29,217 nt of DNA from DASSWG01 sp035705295 (lineage in GTDB: Bacteria > Bacteroidota > Bacteroidia > Flavobacteriales > Flavobacteriaceae), in contig DASSWG010000114.1 of assembly GCA_035705295.1 (NCBI GenBank), positions 1-29,217 of the forward strand. The letters are read 5' to 3'. A model generated the notes under the pieces. The model searched no databases, was not told the origin of the DNA, and saw only the letters and a program-made list of their open reading frames with translations. Positions 7,320 through 15,708 of the stretch are shown piece by piece. Every line of letters begins with the position of its first letter. The first letter of the stretch is position 1. A program made the position numbers and the translations under genes.

Positions 7320-8177
7320 ATGGCTTGGTTCACAAGAACAAAAAAAGGAATTCAGACCGCTACCGAAGATAAAAAAGATGTACCCAAAGGTTTATGGTAC
7401 AAATCGCCCACGGGAAAAATCATCGACGCGGAAGAATTGGAAAAGAATTTTTATGTCAGCCCGGAAGATGGGTACCACGTACGCATTGGCAGCAAAGAAT
7501 ATTTTGAAATTTTGTTCGACGACAACAAATTTGAAGAATTGGACAAAAATTTATCTTCCAAAGACCCATTGAATTTTGAAGATACCAAAAAATACGTCGA
7601 TCGATTAAAAGAAGCCCAAGCGAAAACCGGGTTAAAAGATGCAATTCGCACCGCAGTTGGTAAATCCAAAGGAAAAAAAATCGTTGTTGCCTGTATGGAC
7701 TTTAGGTTCATCGGCGGATCGATGGGTTCGGTCGTTGGTGAAAAAATTGCCCGCGCCGCTGATCTTTCGTTAAAAAAGAAACTTCCGCTGATAATCATTT
7801 CAAAATCGGGCGGCGCTCGAATGATGGAAGCCGCACTTTCGTTGATGCAATTGGCAAAAACTTCCGCTAAATTGGCACAATTGGCCAATGCCAAAATTCC
7901 GTATATTTCGTTGTGCACCGACCCCACTACTGGCGGAACCACAGCTTCGTTCGCCATGTTGGGTGACATCAATATTTCCGAACCGGGTGCGTTGATCGGT
8001 TTTGCGGGACCACGGGTCGTGCGCGATACCACGGGGCAAGACCTTCCCGAGGGTTTTCAAAGTGCCGAATTTTTAAAAGAACACGGCTTTTTGGATTTCA
8101 TCGTTCCTCGGAAAGACTTGAAAAACAAAGTCAACCTTTATTTGGATTTAATTCAAAATCAACCGATAAGGGAATAA
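7320..8177 (+). CDS. accD: Acetyl-CoA carboxylase carboxyltransferase subunit beta
   Basis: With AccA it transfers the carboxyl group from biotin to acetyl-CoA, forming malonyl-CoA for fatty-acid synthesis in the cytoplasm. The 285-residue length and the crotonase-like carboxyltransferase core are typical: GGSMGSVVGEKIARA, ISKSGGARMMEA, LCTDPTTGGTTASFAMLGD, EPGALIGFAGPRV and EHGFLDFIVPRKDL. The N-terminal zinc ribbon, however, has no cysteines: the four positions that are Cys in E. coli AccD align with Ser29, about Thr31, Ser47 and Asp50. The surrounding residues are otherwise alignable, so the fold may persist without metal. From memory, flavobacterial AccD proteins share this loss; an alignment would confirm it. 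An A/C-rich repeat precedes the start. Confidence 0.95.
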   Translation: MAWFTRTKKGIQTATEDKKDVPKGLWYKSPTGKIIDAEELEKNFYVSPEDGYHVRIGSKEYFEILFDDNKFEELDKNLSSKDPLNFEDTKKYVDRLKEAQAKTGLKDAIRTAVGKSKGKKIVVACMDFRFIGGSMGSVVGEKIARAADLSLKKKLPLIIISKSGGARMMEAALSLMQLAKTSAKLAQLANAKIPYISLCTDPTTGGTTASFAMLGDINISEPGALIGFAGPRVVRDTTGQDLPEGFQSAEFLKEHGFLDFIVPRKDLKNKVNLYLDLIQNQPIRE

Positions 8178-8215
8178 AACCTGCCGAAATTTTCATTTTA
8201 TAAACAAAACAAACC

Positions 8216-9409
8216 ATGCCAGGATTTGAGGTTTTTGGGGAAGAAGAGCGCAAAGAAGTGAACGATGTCTTGGAAACCGGCGTGCTGATGCGTTACGGGT
8301 TCGATGCGATACGCAACGGCCATTTCAAAGCAAAAGAATTTGAATTGAAATTCGCGGATTTGATGCAGGTGAAATACGCGCAACTCACCTCCAGCGGAAC
8401 TTCCGCGCTAACGGTTGCCTTGGCAAGTGCCGGCGTTGGTGCCGGTGATGAAGTGATCATTCCCACGTTCACTTTTGTGGCGAGCTTTGAATCCATTATC
8501 GCCCTGGGTGCCGTTCCTATTTTGTGCGATGTGGACGATACCCTTTGTTTGGATCCGGAAGCAGTGAAAAAAGCGATCACCCCAAAAACAAAAGTGGTGA
8601 TGCCCGTTCATATGTGCGGTTCCATGGCCGATTTAAAACCTTTGCAAACGATTTGCAACGAACATAATTTGTTGTTGTTGGAAGATGCCTGCCAAGCTAT
8701 TGGTGCCGAATATGACGGTAAAATGGTGGGCGCTATTGGTGATTTGGGCTGTTTTTCGTTCGACTTCGTCAAAACCATTACCTGTGGCGAAGGCGGCGCA
8801 GTAATCACCAACAATTCCGTTTTCGCCGAGAATGCCGACAAATTCCAAGATCACGGGCACGATCATTTGGGAAACGACCGCGGTGCGGAAAAACACCCTT
8901 TTTTGGGCTATAATTACCGCATTTCGGAGCTGAACGCGGCGGTTGGATTGGGACAATTGAAAAAATTCGACCCCATTCTTGAAAAACAACGTGCCAATTT
9001 CAAGATTTTAAGGGATACTTTGGGAAGCATTCCCGAAGTTGATTTTAGGCGTGTTCCCGAAAGCGGGATCGAAAGCGGAGCTTTTCTCAATTTTTTCCTG
9101 CCGGATGAAAAAACCACCAAAAAAGCACATATGGCAATTTCAGAAGCCGGAGTCGATGCTTGTTTCTATTGGTATGACAACAACTGGCACTACTATAAAA
9201 AATGGGAACATTTGATTGAAAGAAAATCACTTGGTCCTTTATCCAATGAGCTTTATTCCCAATTGCAGGATTTTGAAAAAGCCGATTTTTCACAAAGCGA
9301 TCTTTGGGTCGGAAGAACAATTTCGTGTTTGATCAAAGTTGGCTGGACAGCATCGGAAATGCAGGAACGTGCAGAAAAAATTACCAACGCGATCAAATCG
9401 GTGCTTTGA
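8216..9409 (+). CDS. DegT/DnrJ/EryC1-family PLP-dependent aminotransferase
   Basis: Members of this family transfer amino groups to keto-sugars or related compounds. The 397-residue protein has TSSGTSALTVAL (phosphate-binding turn, residues 58-69), LLEDACQAIGAEYDGK with Asp157 for the pyridine nitrogen, and FSFDFVKTITCGEGGAVITN with the Schiff-base lysine Lys186, so it should be active. The C-terminal region contains an aromatic-rich segment, YWYDNNWHYYKKWEH. No sugar-nucleotide or O-antigen genes are nearby to suggest a substrate. It lies 38 bases after accD on the same strand and its stop is one base from the stop of the convergent ribBA. Substrate unknown. Confidence 0.9.
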   Translation: MPGFEVFGEEERKEVNDVLETGVLMRYGFDAIRNGHFKAKEFELKFADLMQVKYAQLTSSGTSALTVALASAGVGAGDEVIIPTFTFVASFESIIALGAVPILCDVDDTLCLDPEAVKKAITPKTKVVMPVHMCGSMADLKPLQTICNEHNLLLLEDACQAIGAEYDGKMVGAIGDLGCFSFDFVKTITCGEGGAVITNNSVFAENADKFQDHGHDHLGNDRGAEKHPFLGYNYRISELNAAVGLGQLKKFDPILEKQRANFKILRDTLGSIPEVDFRRVPESGIESGAFLNFFLPDEKTTKKAHMAISEAGVDACFYWYDNNWHYYKKWEHLIERKSLGPLSNELYSQLQDFEKADFSQSDLWVGRTISCLIKVGWTASEMQERAEKITNAIKSVL

Positions 9410-9410
9410 T

Positions 9411-10556
9411 TCAATAATTCACGTATTCCATAATTTCCAAACCGTAGCCGATCATTCCCACACGTTTGGTTTGTTCGGAATTGGACAACAATTTGATTTT
9501 GTGGATTTCGAGATCGTGCAAAATTTGGGCGCCAATTCCAAAGTCTTTGGCGTCCATTGGCAACCGCGGAGCCTTCATTTCTCCTTTTGACTGCAATGTT
9601 TTCAATTCTTGCAAGCGGTTCAAAACATTCAACGACTGCTTTTCTTGGTTGATAAACACAATTGCCCCTTTTCCATCTTCATTGATGGCTTTGAACATGT
9701 CGTCCAATTTTTTATCGGCATTATTGGTCAAGGTTCCCAAAATATCGTTGTTCACCAAATTTGAGTTCACACGCACCAAAACCGGTTCGTTGGTTTTCCA
9801 TGCGCCTTTGCTTAAAGCCAAGTGCACTTGGTGATTGGTGGTTTGTTGATAGGCGCGCAGGCGAAATTCACCAAAACGGGTTTGAACGTCGAAATCTTCC
9901 TTTTTTTCGATCAAGGAATCGTGTTGCATTCGGTAGGCGACCAAATCTTCAATAGAAACAATTTTCAAATCGAATTTCTGCGCCACTTCCAGCAATTGTG
10001 GAAGCCGAGCCATGGTTCCGTCCTCGTTCATAATTTCGACGATTACCCCAGCGGGTTTCAGCCCCGCGAGTCTTGCAAAATCGATTGCGGCTTCCGTATG
10101 GCCGGTGCGCCGAAGCACGCCACCTTCCTTGGCTTTCAACGGGAAAATATGTCCGGGCCTTCCCAAATCGGCGGGTTTGATGTCTTCTTCAATGAGTGCT
10201 TTCACGGTTTTTGCCCTATCGGCAGCGGAAATTCCGGTGGTGACCCCCTTTCCTTTCAAATCGACGGAAATGGTGAAAGCGGTTTCCAATGGATCGGTGT
10301 TGTTGCCCACCATTAAATCCAGTTGCAAAGCCTCACAACGCTTTTCGGTCAACGGGGCACAAATTAGCCCGCGACCGTGCGTGGCCATAAAATTGATCAT
10401 TTGTGGGGTCGCCATTTCCGCGGCGGCCACAAAATCGCCTTCGTTCTCGCGATCTTGGTCATCGACGACAATGATCACTTTTCCGGCTCGAATATCATCG
10501 ATGGCTTCTTTGATATTGTCCAATTTCACAAGTTGGTTTTTTGCTGTTTCGATCAT
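9411..10556 (-). CDS. ribBA: RibBA: active-looking DHBP synthase fused to a degenerate GTP cyclohydrolase II domain
   Basis: The N-terminal half (residues 1 to about 215) is 3,4-dihydroxy-2-butanone-4-phosphate synthase, which converts ribulose-5-phosphate for riboflavin synthesis. It keeps DDQDRENEGD, ATHGRGLICAPL, RTGHTEAAIDFARLAGL and EIMNEDGTMAR. The C-terminal half has the RibA fold (TRFGEFRLRAY, DFGIGAQILHDL, GYGLEIMEYV) but lacks catalytic features: the three zinc cysteines align with Leu267, Asn278 and Ala280, and the usual RQEGRGIGL reads NQEKQSLNV (303-311). That half is therefore probably not a GTP cyclohydrolase, and a separate RibA should exist elsewhere in the genome. The start at MIETAKNQLV fits the family. 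It is the last gene of the minus-strand run from dgkA, 33 bases after the LptF-like gene. Confidence 0.93.
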   Translation of the reverse strand: MIETAKNQLVKLDNIKEAIDDIRAGKVIIVVDDQDRENEGDFVAAAEMATPQMINFMATHGRGLICAPLTEKRCEALQLDLMVGNNTDPLETAFTISVDLKGKGVTTGISAADRAKTVKALIEEDIKPADLGRPGHIFPLKAKEGGVLRRTGHTEAAIDFARLAGLKPAGVIVEIMNEDGTMARLPQLLEVAQKFDLKIVSIEDLVAYRMQHDSLIEKKEDFDVQTRFGEFRLRAYQQTTNHQVHLALSKGAWKTNEPVLVRVNSNLVNNDILGTLTNNADKKLDDMFKAINEDGKGAIVFINQEKQSLNVLNRLQELKTLQSKGEMKAPRLPMDAKDFGIGAQILHDLEIHKIKLLSNSEQTKRVGMIGYGLEIMEYVNY

Positions 10557-10589
10557 GACGCTAATTTGAATGGTGCAAAGGTACCGAAT

Positions 10590-12044
10590 CTATTGGGAAT
10601 CTTTTTTTGAAACGCCTATTTTCCGCATAAATTTTCGAATGGGGTCGGTAATAACATCGGAATTGAAGAAACCTTGATCGGTCGTTGCGCGATAGGTCAA
10701 ATAAATGCTCAATGGGAACATGATGGCCGTGGAAAGCCAACTGGCGATCACCGGGTCAATGGCTCCGTTTTCGGCACTGTTTTTCGCGAGAATCCCGGTA
10801 AAATGATAGGTCAGAAAAAGCAAAACCGCAACGACCAACGGAAGGCCCATTCCGCCTTTTCGGATAATGGCCCCCAATGGCGCACCCACAAAAAACAAGA
10901 TGATGCAGGCAACCCCGATGACGTATTTGCTGTGCAGCGCAATGACAAATTTGTTGAGCAATTCTTCTTGGCGTTTGTGTTGTTCGTTTTTGGCGTTCAA
11001 GGTGGGGATGATCCTGTTTAGCTTTCCTGTCGCAATGTTCAAAATTTGGTATTTGCTTGTTTGTGTATCGTAATTTTCCAAAAAAGGAGCTTCGACAGAA
11101 AAATGAATGGAATCGTTTATGGAAGCTTCTTTTTGGAAAAGGTCAAACCCGGAGCGGGCGAACAAGACTTCTTTCATATTTTGTTTGTTGGCGCTATAAT
11201 CCGCGGCGATGGAATCAATTTCAATTTTCAGCTCGCTTATTTTGAGCATTTTGTAGGAATTGCTGTATTGTTCATCGCCCAAATCCACCTTGTTGAAATT
11301 CGAAAGGTCAATGTTGATCGTGTATTCGTCAAAATAGCTTTTGGCAAACGGCCTTTTTTTGCGTTCGGTATACTTCTTTTTATAAATTTCATCGTAATAA
11401 TTCCCTTCATACAAAATCAAAGAAAGCAAGTCGGAATCGGTGCTTCCGACCAATTCGCCCTTTTTTGCTTTGATGACCGTGAAGTTTCCCCTTCTCCTAC
11501 CCTTTTTGTGAATAATAACATCGGTGAGGTACTGGTCATTATTGCCGCTTTTCTCTTCTACTTTGATGTTGATGTCGCCTATTTCGTTGAAAGCACCTTC
11601 TACAATGGCCATTGTGGGTTGCAGTTTGGCAATGTTTTTACGAAGGTTGATCGATTTATAGGCCGCGTACGGAATAATGTTGTTGGCAAAAAAAAATGCG
11701 AGCAAGGCCACCAAAACAATGAACGCGATCAAACTTCGCATGGCACGTTGCAGCGAAATGCCGGCGGATTTCATGGCCGCGAATTCGTAATTTTCGGCAA
11801 AATTCCCGAAGGTCATGATCGAGGTCACCAAAATGGTCAACGGCAAAATCAACGGCATCAAATTCGGGGTGAAATAGATCAAAAATTTACCGACCACTTC
11901 CGCGCTCAAATCTTTTCCTGCCAATTCGGAAATGTAGAGCCAAATGGTTTGAAAAACCATGATGAACGTCAACAGTATGAACACCACAAAAAAGGTTTTG
12001 AGGTAGCTCCATAAAATGTATCGGTCAAGAATTTTCAAGGTCAA
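10590..12044 (-). CDS. LptF/LptG-family lipopolysaccharide export permease
   Basis: An inner-membrane subunit of the Lpt ABC transporter that lifts lipopolysaccharide from the inner membrane toward the outer membrane. The protein of about 484 residues begins with ILDRYILWSYLKTFFVVF, the usual start of the family, has three membrane segments near the N-terminus, a periplasmic beta-jellyroll of roughly 250 residues, and three C-terminal segments containing GAPLGAIIRKGGMGLPLVVAV. It is longer than the E. coli proteins, with the extra length in the periplasmic region. Two TTG starts are possible: 12044 (MTLKILD), which overlaps the upstream stop as TTGA, and 12038 (MKILDRY), which looks more like relatives. 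Overlap with the LolA-like gene suggests translational coupling. LptF versus LptG cannot be decided here. Confidence 0.92.
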   Translation of the reverse strand: MTLKILDRYILWSYLKTFFVVFILLTFIMVFQTIWLYISELAGKDLSAEVVGKFLIYFTPNLMPLILPLTILVTSIMTFGNFAENYEFAAMKSAGISLQRAMRSLIAFIVLVALLAFFFANNIIPYAAYKSINLRKNIAKLQPTMAIVEGAFNEIGDINIKVEEKSGNNDQYLTDVIIHKKGRRRGNFTVIKAKKGELVGSTDSDLLSLILYEGNYYDEIYKKKYTERKKRPFAKSYFDEYTINIDLSNFNKVDLGDEQYSNSYKMLKISELKIEIDSIAADYSANKQNMKEVLFARSGFDLFQKEASINDSIHFSVEAPFLENYDTQTSKYQILNIATGKLNRIIPTLNAKNEQHKRQEELLNKFVIALHSKYVIGVACIILFFVGAPLGAIIRKGGMGLPLVVAVLLFLTYHFTGILAKNSAENGAIDPVIASWLSTAIMFPLSIYLTYRATTDQGFFNSDVITDPIRKFMRKIGVSKKDSQ

Positions 12045-12721
12045 TCCAGTCGGTTGATGTAGTAATCTTCGTATTTGCTTTCTTGAAAAACGAACAAGGT
12101 TTTCGACAAGGGCAAATTGGTTTTAAAACTGTTGATTTTAATGGTAATTTGCGTGCCGTCTTTCAAGGTTTTGATAAGGTTGTGGATGTGTTTGGTCTGT
12201 TTATCGATGCCCAATAAAATTTGCTCCACTTCCGAGTTTTTATCGATCGGCACAATTTTGACGTATTGTATTTTTCTTCCATGCACATTTTGCACAATGT
12301 CCATTTCATAGGTATATCCGTTTTCGTAAAACGTCAACATTTTTGAAGGCGTGATCGCTTGGTCGTTTTCTTTTGAATAGGTGGAAATATTGATTTCTTC
12401 GTCTTCGGGAATAATGGTGTAGATTTTTTTCCCGTCGAACAATCGGGTGGTCCCCATCAAATCCAACCGATATTTGTCGCCTTTCAAACTAACCTTTCCG
12501 CGGGTTTCTTGTTTGATATTGGCCTCAAGGTTACGCAAATTATATTCAAATTCGATCACTATGTTGTCATAGGATTTCACCTTTGAAGAAACCTCGTTCA
12601 ACAATGATTTTGCTTTGTTTGTTTCTGTTGATTTTTGCGCTTGTAAATGAGATTGGGCCTGCGCCGTAAAAGCAAAGCACATCAACAACAAATATATTCC
12701 CAAATTTTTCATGGCTTTCAT
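12041..12721 (-). CDS. lolA: LolA-like outer-membrane lipoprotein carrier
   Basis: LolA is the periplasmic chaperone that carries lipoproteins from the inner to the outer membrane. The chosen start MKAMKNLGIY gives a signal peptide with the cleavage-like FTAQAQS. The mature part matches the LolA fold: KAKSLLNEVSSKVKSYDNIVIEF, then ETRGKVSLKGDKYRLDLMG, and LFDGKKIYTIIPEDEEI, typical of a half-open beta barrel. Length, about 226 residues, is normal for Bacteroidota. The frame can also start at 12757, overlapping the ftsK stop as ATGAATGA, or at 12712; the signal peptide argues for one of the two internal ATGs, while the overlap suggests possible coupling. Placed between ftsK and the Lpt permease gene, it fits an envelope-biogenesis run. 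Confidence 0.85.
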   Translation of the reverse strand: MKAMKNLGIYLLLMCFAFTAQAQSHLQAQKSTETNKAKSLLNEVSSKVKSYDNIVIEFEYNLRNLEANIKQETRGKVSLKGDKYRLDLMGTTRLFDGKKIYTIIPEDEEINISTYSKENDQAITPSKMLTFYENGYTYEMDIVQNVHGRKIQYVKIVPIDKNSEVEQILLGIDKQTKHIHNLIKTLKDGTQITIKINSFKTNLPLSKTLFVFQESKYEDYYINRLD

Positions 12722-12749
12722 CTTGTAATTTTCAATTTTCGGAAACGCT

Positions 12750-15113
12750 TCATTCATTGTTCAAATATTCATCCAAAGCGACCAAATCGGTGATCAACAC
12801 CTGTCGGGCTTTGCTGCCTTCAAAAGGGCCAACGATCCCGGCGGCTTCGAGCTGGTCAATGATCCGTCCTGCGCGGTTGTAGCCCAATTTTAATTTCCGT
12901 TGCAACAACGAGGCCGAACCTTGTTGGGCGTTCACGATCACTTCAGCCGCTTCACGGAACAATTTGTCGCGTTCACTTACATCTATATCAAGTCCCGTGC
13001 CACCTTCTTCGCCAACATATTCCGGAAGCTGGTGCGCATCGGGATAGGCTTTTTGCGAACCGATAAAATCGGTGATTTTTTCCACTTCGGGCGTATCGAC
13101 AAAAGCGCACTGTAAACGTATCAAATTGTTTCCTTGGGTGAACAACATATCGCCACGACCGATCAGTTGATCGGCGCCGCCAGTGTCCAAAATGGTGCGC
13201 GAATCAATTTTTGAAGTGACCCGAAAAGCGATCCGAGCCGGAAAATTTGCTTTGATCATTCCGGTAATGACGTTCACCGAAGGCCGTTGGGTGGCGATGA
13301 TCAAATGAATTCCAATGGCCCGCGCCAACTGCGCCAAACGCGCAATGGGCATTTCCACTTCTTTTCCGGCGGTCATGATCAAATCGGCAAACTCATCGAC
13401 CACCAACACAATGTACGGTAAAAATTCGTGCCCGTTTTCCGGGTTCAATTTTCGTGCTTTGAATTTGGTGTTGTACTCTTTGATGTTGCGCACCATTGCA
13501 TCTTTCAGCAAATTGTATCGGTTGTCCATTTCAATGCAAAGCGAATTCAAGGTATTGATCACTTTGGTGTTGTCGGTGATAATGGCTTCTTCGGTATCGG
13601 GAAGTTTTGCCAAATAATGGCGTTCGATTTTGTTGAAAAGCGTCAGTTCCACTTTTTTCGGATCTACGAGCACAAATTTCACTTCGGCCGGGTGTTTTTT
13701 GTACAACAAGGAAGTCAGCACGGCGTTCAAACCCACTGATTTCCCTTGCCCGGTGGCACCTGCCATCAGTAAATGGGGCATTTTTGCCAAATCGACCACA
13801 AAAGTTTCGTTGGAAATGGTTTTTCCGAAAGCCACTGGAAGTTCCATTTCGGCATTTTGGAATTTGGTGGAAGCGATCACCGAACGCATGGAAACGATGC
13901 TGAAATTTTTGTTCGGAACTTCGATACCGATGGTTCCTTTTCCCGGAATAGGAGCAATAATTCGAATTCCCAAAGCCGAAAGTGACAAAGCAATGTCGTC
14001 TTCCAAATTTTTGATTTTGGAAATACGGATTCCCGCTTCGGGAACAATTTCGTACAAAGTCACCGTGGGGCCGACCGTGGCTTTTATCTGGGCAATTTCA
14101 ATTTTATAGTTTTTGAGCGTATCGACAATTTTGTTTTTGTTTTCCTCCAATTCTTCCTGATCGATAGTGATGCTGCCCGTATGGTAATCTTTCAGCAATT
14201 CAATGGAAGGAAACCGGTAATTTCCCAATTCCAGTTTTGGATCGAATTCGCCAAAATCCTCGACCAGTTTGCTGCTCAAATTTTCTTCCAATTCTTCCTC
14301 TTCGGCAGCGGTTTCCACTTCCATGGCCACTTCGGAACCCGAATCGGGTTTTGCGTTTGCTTTTTGATGGGCTTTTTCTTCAAAGGTGGTCTCCAACTCG
14401 GGCGAAGAGGTGTCCAGTTCCATCGACACTTCTTTTGAAAGCGCTTCTTCTTTTTGCAAAGCACTGTTTTTATCGGAAAAAGAAGTTCCTTCGGGCACGG
14501 AATAAGCATCGTCCACTTCTTTTTTGGAACCTTTAAAATAACCGCCGATCAATTCCGGGGTGATTTTGAAGCGGATGACCACGTAACATATAAACACAAA
14601 GGCCAGCAAAAGAATTGTTCCGATAAACCCGATATAATCTTGTAAAAAATCATTGGTTTCGAAACCGATTGCGCCGCCGAGCAATGCGTTTTTGGAAGCG
14701 AAAAACCCGAAAAATGTGGACAGCCAGATCATGACCAAAATTCCCCAAAACCAGAATTTCCACAAACGTTTGGTTTTAAGGTTGAAGAAAAGGTAACTGC
14801 CCGTCAAGGCGATCAAAATTGCAATGCTGTAGGCCGCGATCCCAAACCCATCGTAGATGAAGAAATCACTGACAGATGCCCCAAATTTGCTGAGCCAATT
14901 TTGAGCGCCCACAGAACGGTCGGACAAGGCGGAAAGCGTACTTTGATCGGCTTTCCAATTGAACAAAAAGGAAGTGAAAGCGATGAACAACGCCAAGCCC
15001 AACAACATTAAAAAGCTTCCCAAAACCACTTTTTGGTACCGGTTGATCTTCAAGTTTGCTTTCTTGACTTTTTTGGTGGACGGTTTCTTTGATTTTGCGC
15101 TTTTCTTGGCCAT
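12750..15113 (-). CDS. ftsK: DNA translocase FtsK
   Basis: A septum-bound ATPase that pumps DNA to resolve chromosomes at division. The 787-residue protein has a basic N-terminus, then four to five membrane segments (about residues 27-52, 88-110, 119-141, 158-181), an acidic, glutamate-rich linker (about 200-285) that is short compared with E. coli, and the RecA-like motor: Walker A GATGQGKS (452-459), Walker B VLVVDEF (569-575), and IIATQRPSVNVITG. It ends in the winged-helix gamma domain (SLLQRKLKLGYNRAGRIIDQLE) that reads the polarity sequences in the chromosome. The start MAKKSAKSKK is supported by a promoter-like pair of boxes just upstream. The gene is followed with overlap by the LolA-like gene. 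Confidence 0.97.
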   Translation of the reverse strand: MAKKSAKSKKPSTKKVKKANLKINRYQKVVLGSFLMLLGLALFIAFTSFLFNWKADQSTLSALSDRSVGAQNWLSKFGASVSDFFIYDGFGIAAYSIAILIALTGSYLFFNLKTKRLWKFWFWGILVMIWLSTFFGFFASKNALLGGAIGFETNDFLQDYIGFIGTILLLAFVFICYVVIRFKITPELIGGYFKGSKKEVDDAYSVPEGTSFSDKNSALQKEEALSKEVSMELDTSSPELETTFEEKAHQKANAKPDSGSEVAMEVETAAEEEELEENLSSKLVEDFGEFDPKLELGNYRFPSIELLKDYHTGSITIDQEELEENKNKIVDTLKNYKIEIAQIKATVGPTVTLYEIVPEAGIRISKIKNLEDDIALSLSALGIRIIAPIPGKGTIGIEVPNKNFSIVSMRSVIASTKFQNAEMELPVAFGKTISNETFVVDLAKMPHLLMAGATGQGKSVGLNAVLTSLLYKKHPAEVKFVLVDPKKVELTLFNKIERHYLAKLPDTEEAIITDNTKVINTLNSLCIEMDNRYNLLKDAMVRNIKEYNTKFKARKLNPENGHEFLPYIVLVVDEFADLIMTAGKEVEMPIARLAQLARAIGIHLIIATQRPSVNVITGMIKANFPARIAFRVTSKIDSRTILDTGGADQLIGRGDMLFTQGNNLIRLQCAFVDTPEVEKITDFIGSQKAYPDAHQLPEYVGEEGGTGLDIDVSERDKLFREAAEVIVNAQQGSASLLQRKLKLGYNRAGRIIDQLEAAGIVGPFEGSKARQVLITDLVALDEYLNNE

Positions 15114-15135
15114 GTACCGGAAAAATGTATTTCAG

Positions 15136-15167
15136 CAAAAATACAAATATATCAACGTTCGCCTAAA
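15136..15167 (-). promoter_or_regulatory. Putative promoter of ftsK, two overlapping -7 boxes
   Basis: On the minus strand TATATTTG (15144-15151) is followed directly by TATTTTTG (15136-15143), both exact TAnnTTTG. TTTA at 15164-15167 lies 20 bases upstream of the second box. That box ends 22 bases before the ftsK ATG. The tandem boxes could define two start sites. Confidence 0.55.
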
Positions 15168-15197
15168 GAAATTTTCAAGCGGGAAGTTTACGCTCAA

Positions 15198-15572
15198 TTA
15201 TTTGTTGATTTCCAAAATATAGGGATAATAGATCAAACAGCCGATAATGACGGCGGTTATGGCGCCAAAAAATACGGCACCTGCCGAAAAATCTTTGATC
15301 AACCCGATTTTGTGGTGCAGGTCCGGGTGCACAAAATCGGCAATTTCTTCCACGGCGGTGTTGAGGCCTTCCAAGCCCATTACCAAGCCAATGGCCAAAA
15401 TTTGCAACATCCATTCGGTGTTGGTGATTTCAAAATAAAACCCCGCGATGGTTACGAGTACGGCAATCGCAAATTGTACTTGAATGCTGTGTTCTGATTT
15501 CAACAACAACCACGCCCCTTTTATGGCATATCCGCCACCTTTTACCCGACGGCCTAAATAAGTGTTCCACAT
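15198..15572 (-). CDS. dgkA: Diacylglycerol kinase / undecaprenol kinase, DgkA family
   Basis: A small integral inner-membrane kinase that phosphorylates diacylglycerol or undecaprenol, recycling lipids for envelope synthesis. The protein of 124 residues has three membrane segments and the family signature: GLEGLNTAVEEIADFVHPD with catalytic and metal-binding glutamates, followed by HKIGLIKDFSAGAVFF. The N-terminal amphipathic part contains GAWLLLKSEHSIQVQ. Length is typical. The start MWNTYLGRRV is the first ATG of the frame, and TATCTTTC, a near match to TAnnTTTG, lies about 20 bases upstream. It precedes ftsK by 84 bases on the same strand. Whether the substrate is undecaprenol or diacylglycerol cannot be told from sequence. 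Confidence 0.92.
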   Translation of the reverse strand: MWNTYLGRRVKGGGYAIKGAWLLLKSEHSIQVQFAIAVLVTIAGFYFEITNTEWMLQILAIGLVMGLEGLNTAVEEIADFVHPDLHHKIGLIKDFSAGAVFFGAITAVIIGCLIYYPYILEINK

Positions 15573-15647
15573 TTTTCGATCGATTTGAAGATGGAAAGAT
15601 AGGAAATCAAGTGGAATTATTTGCTTGATGGATTAATTGGAATTCAC

Positions 15648-15681
15648 AAAAAACCCATATAGAATTGATTTCCATATGGGT
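15648..15681 (-). terminator. Intrinsic terminator after the peroxiredoxin-thioredoxin operon
   Basis: The minus strand has ACCCATAT (15674-15681), a 13-base loop, ATATGGGT (15653-15660), and then a run of six T (15653-15648, sharing its first T with the stem). It lies 28 bases beyond the stop of the small protein gene and upstream of dgkA, separating the two transcription units. Confidence 0.8.
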
Positions 15682-15708
15682 AATTTTAGAAATTAAAATA
15701 TGGACTCT

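Noticed and set aside
7320..8177. accD as a broken gene because of missing zinc cysteines
   Set aside because: The frame is intact, the length normal and all carboxyltransferase motifs are present; loss of the ribbon looks like a lineage trait.
11046..12014. 322-codon open frame on the plus strand opposite the Lpt permease gene
   Set aside because: It is a shadow of the minus-strand permease, whose membrane segments and family start are clear; the antisense product has no recognisable domain and an odd, Phe/Asn/Gln/His-rich composition.
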